Below, one piece after another: positions 1 to 6,117 of a DNA stretch of 6,117 bases (position 1 is its first letter; each line of letters begins with the position of its first letter). The translations under genes were made by a program, and so were the position numbers. The stretch is from QUBU01 sp014337915 (GTDB taxonomy: Bacteria > Pseudomonadota > Gammaproteobacteria > Steroidobacterales > GCA-2729495). The notes beneath the pieces are model-generated. The model did not search any database. It was not told where the DNA came from and saw nothing but the letters and a program-made list of their open reading frames with translations. The stretch spans positions 1-6,117 of the forward strand of contig SZOW01000032.1 of the NCBI GenBank assembly GCA_030263395.1, given 5' to 3'.

Positions 1-35
1 TCCATCCTCCGCGCCAGCCGTGAATGATGGATGAT

Positions 36-170
36 GGTGCCGGTGTTACGGTTACGGTTACGGAATTGGGGACAGTTACCGATTTCCTGGCGAGCCCGTG
101 ACCAAGGCACTGCGACCTGGCAATCGGTAACTGTCCCCAATTCCGTAACCGTAACCGTAACACCGGCACC
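36..170. repeat. Long perfect inverted repeat (REP/MITE-like), copy 1
   Basis: Two 49-bp arms (36-84 and 122-170) are exact reverse complements and enclose a 37-nt centre. Each arm runs from GGTGCCGGTG at the outer end, through three tandem GTTACG hexamers (45-62 on the left), to GGGGACAGTTACCGATT at the inner end. The centre holds a degenerate inner hairpin: CCAAGGC (102-108) against GACCTGG (114-120), with two mismatches. The element ends 9 nt after the stop codon of the minus-strand regulator. A second diverged copy lies at about 2653-2785, so this is a dispersed family and not a chance palindrome. No transposase is present, so it would be a non-autonomous element; mobilisation by a REP-associated (RAYT/Y1) transposase is only a guess. 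It could act as a 3' mRNA stabiliser or block transcription, but no T-run follows it on either strand. Bases 1-35 show nothing further. Confidence 0.9.
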
Positions 171-179
171 TTGTTAAGG

Positions 180-1751
180 TCAGAGTAGGCCCAGGCGCAG
201 CAGCGATTCTGCGATGCGCTCCCGCGCCGCGTCGACCCGTATCGGGAATGCGCGGAAGAAGTCCTGCCTGGTCAATGCCGGGTTGCGTTCGCGCACATTG
301 GCTGCCCAGGCGGCGGCGCGGGCCTGGTCGCCGGCGAGACTGTGTGCCGCGGCGGCGATCATGGCGATCAGCACATGCGCACCTGGTGATCGCGCGGCAC
401 GCTCGGCCCAGGCGGCGGCCTCGGCATCCTCGCCCAGCAGCATGTGGGTGAAGGCGCGGGTTCCGAGCATTGCGTAGTAGAGCGGATCGAGCGGGCTGAG
501 GCGCATCGCCAGATCCACGTGGCGGCGACCCTCGATGCCCTGTCCGGCCAGCGTTTCGGTCCAGGCGCGGGCATAGATGCCCTGGGCATAGTTGGGGCTG
601 ATCGACGTCGCGCGCTCGAGCCAGACGAGTGCGCTCGCGAGGTCGCCATCGAGCCAGAAGCTGCGCCCCATGGTGAAATTGATGAAGGGATCCAGCGGGT
701 CGAGACCCAGGCCACGCTCGGCGCAGCGGCGCGCGAGCCGGATCTCGCCTGCGACGTCGTTCGTGTGCCGCATGAACGCGGTCTGGAAATGCACGAACGA
801 CAGCCCCGCATGGGCACGCGCGAAGCGCGGATCCAGCGTTACCGCCTGCCTGAACAGCGCGCTCGCCGCCGCGTTATCCTCGCGGTTGAAGCGGTACATA
901 TGCTGCAGGCCGAGATGATAGGCCGACCAGGCATCGAGGTTTTCGATCGCGGCGGTTCTTGCCAACGCGGCCTCGTGCAGCGGAATCTGCACTTCCAGCG
1001 CAGCGAGGATCTGGGCGCCCACATCGGCGAGCAGCTGGTTGACATCGTCGATCGCCCGGGAAAAGCGCTCAGCCCAGATGATGCCGTCATTGCGGGTATC
1101 GACGAGGCTGGCTGAAACGCCGAGCCTGGCGCCAGTGACCTCGACCGATCCCTGCAGGCAGTAGCGCACGCCGAGCAGCCGGCCGATGGCGCCAATGTCG
1201 GCATCTGGTTCGCGCAGGCGGAAGGTGGAGCCGCGGGCCGTGACGAACAGCCAGCGCAGGCGCGCCAGGTCGATGATCAGCTCATCGGCCAGCGCATCGC
1301 CGATGGCTGCATGCGCGTCCGGGCTTCCGGCGAGGCGGAACGGCAGCACCGCGATCGACGGCCTGGTGCTCTCCGTCGCTGGCAGGTCACCGGCATTGGC
1401 CGGTCCCGTCGCCAGCGTCGCGCTGCTGCGCACGACGCTGGCCTCGGCGACGAAGCGGAAACCCTTCTTCTGGACCGTCCTGATGAAGCGCTGTGCCTGG
1501 CCGTCATCACCCAGCGCCTGACGCGCCGACTTGATGCGGCTGGCGACCGCTGCATCGGAGACGATGCGCCCGTCCCAGACCTTCTCGATGATCTCGTCGC
1601 GCGACAGCAGCCGCTCGCGATTCTCGACCAGCAGTGCGAGCAGGGAAAAGACCTGCGGTTCCAGCGGCCGGAGCTCGCCGGCGGCGCGCAGTTCCGCCCT
1701 GGCGATATCCAGCTCGAAGTCGCCGAAGCGGTAGATCATGGGGAGCAGCAT
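180..1751 (-). CDS. Winged-helix / TolB-like / TPR one-component transcriptional regulator
   Basis: The 523-residue protein starts with an OmpR/PhoB-type winged-helix DNA-binding domain (about residues 6-102). It shows the usual YRFGDFELD strand, the L-x-P-Q-x-F-x-LL helix, the recognition-helix region VSDAAVASRIKSARQALGDD, and the RTVQKKGFRFVA wing. A low-complexity linker (about 103-129) follows, then a TolB-like/FlgO-like domain beginning RPSIAVLPF (130-138) and including LQGSVEVTGARLGVSASLVD. The C-terminal half, about residue 275 onward, is TPR-like helical repeats with recurring L-x-P and A-x-x-A spacing. No hydrophobic membrane segment separates the DNA-binding and sensory parts, so it is unlike CadC/ToxR and is probably cytoplasmic. 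Such proteins are thought to sense ligands or partners through the C-terminal part; the signal here is unknown. The start is uncertain: 1751 gives the longest frame, but ATG at 1739 (MIYRFGDFELD) begins as many relatives do, and neither has a strong Shine-Dalgarno. It is transcribed away from the tautomerase gene, and the 11-bp repeat array starts 16 nt upstream of its start, which suggests autoregulation. Confidence 0.88.
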   Translation of the reverse strand: MLLPMIYRFGDFELDIARAELRAAGELRPLEPQVFSLLALLVENRERLLSRDEIIEKVWDGRIVSDAAVASRIKSARQALGDDGQAQRFIRTVQKKGFRFVAEASVVRSSATLATGPANAGDLPATESTRPSIAVLPFRLAGSPDAHAAIGDALADELIIDLARLRWLFVTARGSTFRLREPDADIGAIGRLLGVRYCLQGSVEVTGARLGVSASLVDTRNDGIIWAERFSRAIDDVNQLLADVGAQILAALEVQIPLHEAALARTAAIENLDAWSAYHLGLQHMYRFNREDNAAASALFRQAVTLDPRFARAHAGLSFVHFQTAFMRHTNDVAGEIRLARRCAERGLGLDPLDPFINFTMGRSFWLDGDLASALVWLERATSISPNYAQGIYARAWTETLAGQGIEGRRHVDLAMRLSPLDPLYYAMLGTRAFTHMLLGEDAEAAAWAERAARSPGAHVLIAMIAAAAHSLAGDQARAAAWAANVRERNPALTRQDFFRAFPIRVDAARERIAESLLRLGLL

Positions 1752-1766
1752 AGCCTGCGCACCGGC

Positions 1767-1821
1767 AAAGTCCCATTAGTCTCCCGGAAGTCTCCAGGAT
1801 TTCTCCAGGCGATGTCCAAGC
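1767..1821. promoter_or_regulatory. Array of five in-phase 11-bp direct repeats, probable operator
   Basis: TCC recurs at exactly 11-bp steps (1771, 1782, 1793, 1804, 1815). The units are AAAGTCCCATT, AGTCTCCCGGA, AGTCTCCAGGA, TTTCTCCAGGC and GATGTCCAAGC. The middle three are the most alike (core TCTCCaGGa), while the outer two share mainly the TCC. Direct repeats at one-helical-turn spacing are the classic operator form for OmpR/PhoB winged-helix proteins, such as the Pho box with 11-bp periodicity. The array lies between the regulator, whose N-terminus is of that class, and the divergent tautomerase gene, so it is the natural candidate site for this protein. I could not identify a convincing sigma-70 -35/-10 pair in the region for either direction. 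Confidence 0.6.
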
Positions 1822-1870
1822 AGCCGCGGCCGCAAACCACGACGCTGGCATCACCGGCGACGGAATGGTT

Positions 1871-1880
1871 CCGGCGCCGG
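1871..1880. promoter_or_regulatory. Short GC palindrome in the tautomerase leader
   Basis: CCGGCGCCGG is a perfect 10-bp palindrome flanked by GTT on the left and, after one extra C, AAC on the right. It lies 12 nt before the AAGGAG Shine-Dalgarno (1893-1898) of the tautomerase gene. It could be a dimeric protein site or a small leader hairpin, but in GC-rich DNA a palindrome of this size can arise by chance. Confidence 0.25.
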
Positions 1881-1905
1881 CAACCACAGCCAAAGGAGAA
1901 CCCAC

Positions 1906-2130
1906 ATGCCACTGGTCACCATCGATGTCATCAAGGACGTATTCACCGCGAAGCAGAAGCGCGAGCTCATCGACAGGGTCACGAAGGCGATGCTCGAGGT
2001 CGAGGGCGAGAGCATGCGCCCGGTCACCTGGGTCCGCATCAAGGAGTTTGAGGGCGGGGACTGGGCGATCGGCGGCAAGGCCCTCGCGGCATCCGACGTC
2101 CACGCGCTCGCCGCCGGCAGGGCGGCATGA
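1906..2130 (+). CDS. 4-oxalocrotonate tautomerase family protein
   Basis: The 74-residue protein starts MPLVTIDVI, so removal of the initiator Met exposes the N-terminal proline that is the general base of the 4-OT superfamily. The length (4-OT has about 62 residues), the amphipathic helix (TAKQKRELIDRVTKAMLEV), the second strand VTWVRIKEF and the following W-A-I-G-G turn fit the family. Numbering from Pro1, Arg43 aligns with 4-OT Arg39 and Trp52 with 4-OT Phe50. The second substrate-binding arginine of classical 4-OT (Arg11) is missing: Val/Phe stands there. The substrate is therefore probably not 2-hydroxymuconate, and no aromatic meta-cleavage genes are nearby. Family members are usually hexamers of such small subunits. 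AAGGAG (1893-1898) lies 7 nt before the ATG and fixes the start. It is first in a probable two-gene unit with the GFA-like gene and divergent from the regulator. Confidence 0.85.
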   Translation: MPLVTIDVIKDVFTAKQKRELIDRVTKAMLEVEGESMRPVTWVRIKEFEGGDWAIGGKALAASDVHALAAGRAA

Positions 2131-2135
2131 CCAGC

Positions 2136-2184
2136 CCCGGGCGGTGGCCGGCACCGGAGGGGCGGGTGCCGTCCATCGCCCGGG
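2136..2184 (+). promoter_or_regulatory. Long intercistronic stem-loop
   Basis: CCCGGGCGGTGG (2136-2147) pairs with CCATCGCCCGGG (2173-2184), with 11 Watson-Crick pairs and one G-U. After a single C/T mismatch, CGGCACC (2149-2155) pairs with GGTGCCG (2165-2171). The terminal loop, 2156-2164, reads GGAGGGGCG. The hairpin begins 5 nt after the tautomerase stop codon and ends 24 nt before the Shine-Dalgarno of the next gene. No T-run follows, so it is not a canonical intrinsic terminator. A role in mRNA processing, 3' stability of the first cistron, or partial transcription attenuation would fit. The loop itself is Shine-Dalgarno-like but has no start codon at suitable spacing. Confidence 0.6.
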
Positions 2185-2218
2185 AGTCCAGCTCTGCGCT
2201 CAACACCAGGAGAACGAG

Positions 2219-2647
2219 ATGTCCGAAGTACACAGCGGCAGCTGCTTCTGCGGCGCCGTGTCGATCGAGGTCACCGGTGCGCCGGAAGCGATGGGCTACT
2301 GCCATTGTGAGTCCTGCCGTTCCTGGTCCGCCGGGCCGGTCAACGCGTTCACGCTCTGGAAGCCGGCAAACGTCAGGATCACCCGCGGCAGCGACTTAAT
2401 CGGTCGCTTCAACAAGTCCGGCAACAGCGATCGCCAGTACTGCACACGCTGTGGTGGCCACCTGCTCACCGAGCACCCGGCATTGGGCCTGACGGACGTA
2501 TTCGCCGCGACGATTCCCGGCGTAGCGTTCGCGCCCGCCGTTCACGTCAACTATGCCGAGGCCGTGCTGCGGATCCGGGACGGGCTGCCGAAGCTGCGGG
2601 ACTTCCCGGCGGAACTGGGCGGTTCCGGCCAGGCGGTGCCGGAGTAG
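2219..2647 (+). CDS. GFA / CENP-V-type zinc-binding protein
   Basis: The 142-residue protein has the cysteine pattern of the GFA (glutathione-dependent formaldehyde-activating enzyme-like) fold: C9-F-C11-G near the N-terminus, C28-H-C30-x-x-C33 in the middle, and C75-x-x-C78-G-G-H. Together these are the structural and catalytic zinc ligands of the family, and all seven cysteines are present. Characterised relatives were proposed to speed the addition of formaldehyde to glutathione, but most homologues have no proven substrate, so only the family is claimed. AGGAG (2208-2212), 6 nt before ATG, fixes the start; the same frame stays open upstream but is not protein-like there. It follows the tautomerase gene after an 88-nt gap that contains a strong hairpin, and the second repeat copy begins just after its stop. 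Pairing with a tautomerase suggests handling of a reactive carbonyl compound (inference). Confidence 0.85.
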   Translation: MSEVHSGSCFCGAVSIEVTGAPEAMGYCHCESCRSWSAGPVNAFTLWKPANVRITRGSDLIGRFNKSGNSDRQYCTRCGGHLLTEHPALGLTDVFAATIPGVAFAPAVHVNYAEAVLRIRDGLPKLRDFPAELGGSGQAVPE

Positions 2648-2652
2648 ATGGG

Positions 2653-2785
2653 GTGTCCGGGTCGGGGACAGTTACCGATTTTCCGGTGAGTCCGTAACCA
2701 GGCCACTGCGGCCTGGAAATCGGTAACTGTCCCCGATTCTGGACACTGTCCCGGGTTCCGCAACCGAAACCGTAACACCGGCACC
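2653..2785. repeat. Inverted repeat family, copy 2 (rearranged)
   Basis: A perfect 20-bp inverted repeat, TCGGGGACAGTTACCGATTT (2662-2681) against its complement (2717-2736), matches the inner arms of the copy at 36-170. It encloses a clean inner hairpin, CCAGGCC-ACTGC-GGCCTGG (2698-2716). The 36-nt centres of the two copies agree at about 27 positions. Imperfect pairing extends outward (GTGTCC, 2653-2658, against GGACAC, 2741-2746). The right side keeps the family end: hexamers CCGCAA, CCGAAA, CCGTAA, then CACCGGCACC ending at 2785. The left outer end present in copy 1 is absent. A module starting ACTGTCCC occurs twice in tandem (2726 and 2745), probably an internal duplication. It lies between the GFA gene stop and the clpB promoter. 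Confidence 0.85.
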
Positions 2786-2802
2786 GTGATCCTGCGGCAG
2801 GC

Positions 2803-2831
2803 GTTGAAAATCCGCCCCCGGGGCCCCATGT
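2803..2831 (+). promoter_or_regulatory. Sigma-32 (heat-shock) promoter of clpB
   Basis: GTTGAAA (2803-2809) matches the sigma-32 -35 consensus CTTGAAA at six of seven bases. CCCCATGT (2824-2831) matches the -10 consensus CCCCATNT fully. The 14-bp spacer lies within the usual range. Transcription would start near 2838-2840, giving a leader of about 25 nt before the clpB ATG. The position directly upstream of a heat-shock disaggregase gene makes the call strong. It should also drive the two fmdB-like genes downstream. Confidence 0.88.
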
Positions 2832-2864
2832 TCTGGGCACAATGCGTTGCCCGGAGCCCGCCCC

Positions 2865-5501
<2,637 letters not shown>

Positions 5502-5504
5502 GAC

Positions 5505-5768
5505 ATGCCGATTTTCGACTACCGCTGCAAACACTGCGGCCACGCCTTCGACGCCCTGCAGAAGCTCGGTGAGGCGGCGCTGACCGAGTGCCCCGAGTGC
5601 GGCAAGGCCGCGCTGGAGAAGCTGGTCTCCACGCCGGCCTTCCAGGTCAAGGGCAAGCACAAGGAGGGCGCGAAGAAGCCGGCCGCCCACTCCCACGACC
5701 ACGGCCACTCCCATTCCCACGGCGGGCATACCCACAGCCACGGCCCGGGCTGCGGCCACAAGCACTGA
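5505..5768 (+). CDS. FmdB-family zinc-ribbon protein with histidine-rich tail
   Basis: The 87-residue protein starts with the FmdB signature MPIFDYRCKHCGHAFDALQK. The zinc ribbon is formed by C8-x-x-C11 and C29-x-x-C32, followed by the family's LVSTPAFQVKG stretch (residues 40-50). The family was named from an amidase-gene regulator, but most members have no proven role, so only a small zinc-binding protein is claimed. The tail from residue 62 to 87 is unusual: 11 of 26 residues are His, mostly as H-x-H and H-x-x-H, plus Cys83. This looks like a divalent-metal (Zn/Ni/Co/Cu) binding or buffering segment. The ATG lies 3 nt after the clpB stop, with AGGTGA (5495-5500) overlapping the end of clpB, so translation is probably coupled and the gene should share the heat-shock promoter. 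Nothing indicates a signal peptide or membrane segment. Confidence 0.85.
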   Translation: MPIFDYRCKHCGHAFDALQKLGEAALTECPECGKAALEKLVSTPAFQVKGKHKEGAKKPAAHSHDHGHSHSHGGHTHSHGPGCGHKH

Positions 5769-5804
5769 GCCGGCGGGCCGCCATCATTGTTTGAGGAGTG
5801 ACCG

Positions 5805-6117
5805 GTGCCGATCTACGAGTACGCCTGCCAGAAGTGCGGGCACGAATTCGATGCGCTCCAGAAGGTCAGCGACAGTCCGCTGCGCAAGTGCCCGGAATGC
5901 GGCGCGTTGCGCCTGAAGCGGCTGGTCTCGGCGCCGCAGTTCCGCCTCAAGGGCACGGGCTGGTACGAGACCGACTTCAAGACCGACAAGGACCGCAAGA
6001 AGCGGCTGGCCGACGCCACGGAGGCCAGGCCGGCAGCCGATGGCGCCGCGGCCGACAAGGACGCGGGCCCCAGCAAGGCGGAGACGACCGGGAAGCCCGA
6101 GAAGGCCGAGAAGGCCG
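5805..6117 (+). CDS. FmdB-family zinc-ribbon protein, 3' end beyond window
   Basis: The reading frame opens at GTG 5805, with GAGGAG (5793-5798) 6 nt upstream, and is still open at the window edge (104 codons visible). It encodes MPIYEYACQKCGHEFDALQK, C8-x-x-C11 and C29-x-x-C32, then LVSAPQFRLKGTGWYETDFK, the more standard FmdB sequence including the GWYETDFK motif absent from the preceding gene. After residue 60 it becomes a Lys/Ala/Glu-rich, probably disordered tail, ending in repeated EKA units encoded by a GAGAAGGCC tandem repeat (6099-6116). It starts 36 nt after its paralogue and aligns with it without gaps over the first 50 residues, so the two look like a tandem duplication that later diverged in the tails. 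In many proteobacteria an FmdB gene of this type sits upstream of aspS; that cannot be checked here. Confidence 0.87.
   Translation, partial: MPIYEYACQKCGHEFDALQKVSDSPLRKCPECGALRLKRLVSAPQFRLKGTGWYETDFKTDKDRKKRLADATEARPAADGAAADKDAGPSKAETTGKPEKAEKA

Noticed and set aside
45..62. GTTACG hexamers as telomere-like or origin repeats
   Set aside because: Only three units, mirrored within an inverted repeat; nothing else suggests a replicon end or an origin.
36..170. The long inverted repeat as a canonical intrinsic terminator
   Set aside because: No T-rich run follows the stem in either direction. It could still affect transcripts, but not by the standard mechanism.
1767..1821. The 11-bp repeats as a CRISPR array or minisatellite
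   Set aside because: Units are too short and lack unique spacers. Position and phasing fit an operator better.
1311..2051. 246-codon plus-strand frame across the regulator and divergent region
   Set aside because: It is antisense to the winged-helix domain and out of frame with the tautomerase, with no domain or ribosome binding site.
1865..2218. N-terminal extension of the GFA-like protein in the same frame
   Set aside because: This part overlaps the tautomerase gene, is Arg/Ser-rich frame-shadow sequence, and a good Shine-Dalgarno precedes the ATG at 2219.
2847..2864. TTG start giving ClpB six more residues
   Set aside because: The ATG at 2865 matches the E. coli ClpB N-terminus and has GGAG 8 nt upstream; the TTG has no such support and lies very near the predicted transcript start.

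Overview
The window is GC-rich and reads like the chromosome of a free-living proteobacterium, most likely a gammaproteobacterium. The ClpB keeps the E. coli residue numbering at every catalytic site I checked. It has a near-consensus sigma-32 promoter, and two FmdB zinc-ribbon genes follow it. Lineages such as Xanthomonadales, Steroidobacterales or Nevskiales are a guess from GC content and from the winged-helix/TPR regulator type; no marker gene fixes the taxon.

Layout: (1) 1-179 has no gene but holds a perfect 49+49 bp inverted repeat (36-170). (2) 180-1751, minus strand, is a soluble one-component regulator: an OmpR-type winged helix, a TolB-like domain and TPRs. (3) 1752-1905 is the divergent control region, with five in-phase 11-bp direct repeats that look like an operator for an OmpR-type protein. 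(4) 1906-2647, plus strand, is a two-gene unit of a 4-oxalocrotonate-tautomerase-family protein and a GFA/CENP-V-type zinc protein, separated by a long stable stem-loop (2136-2184). (5) 2648-2864 holds a second, rearranged copy of the inverted-repeat family and then a sigma-32 promoter. (6) 2865-6117, plus strand, is an apparent operon of clpB, an FmdB protein with a histidine-rich tail, and a second FmdB protein cut by the window end.

Functionally there are two modules. The left one is a regulator divergently paired with two small enzyme-like genes, perhaps for a reactive aldehyde/ketone or other small-molecule stress (inference). The right one is the heat-shock disaggregase ClpB with two small zinc-ribbon proteins translated from closely spaced cistrons. 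The non-coding parts carry most of the unusual content: the phased operator array, the repeat family sitting just after stop codons, and the intercistronic hairpin. I found no rRNA, tRNA, CRISPR array or transposase gene.
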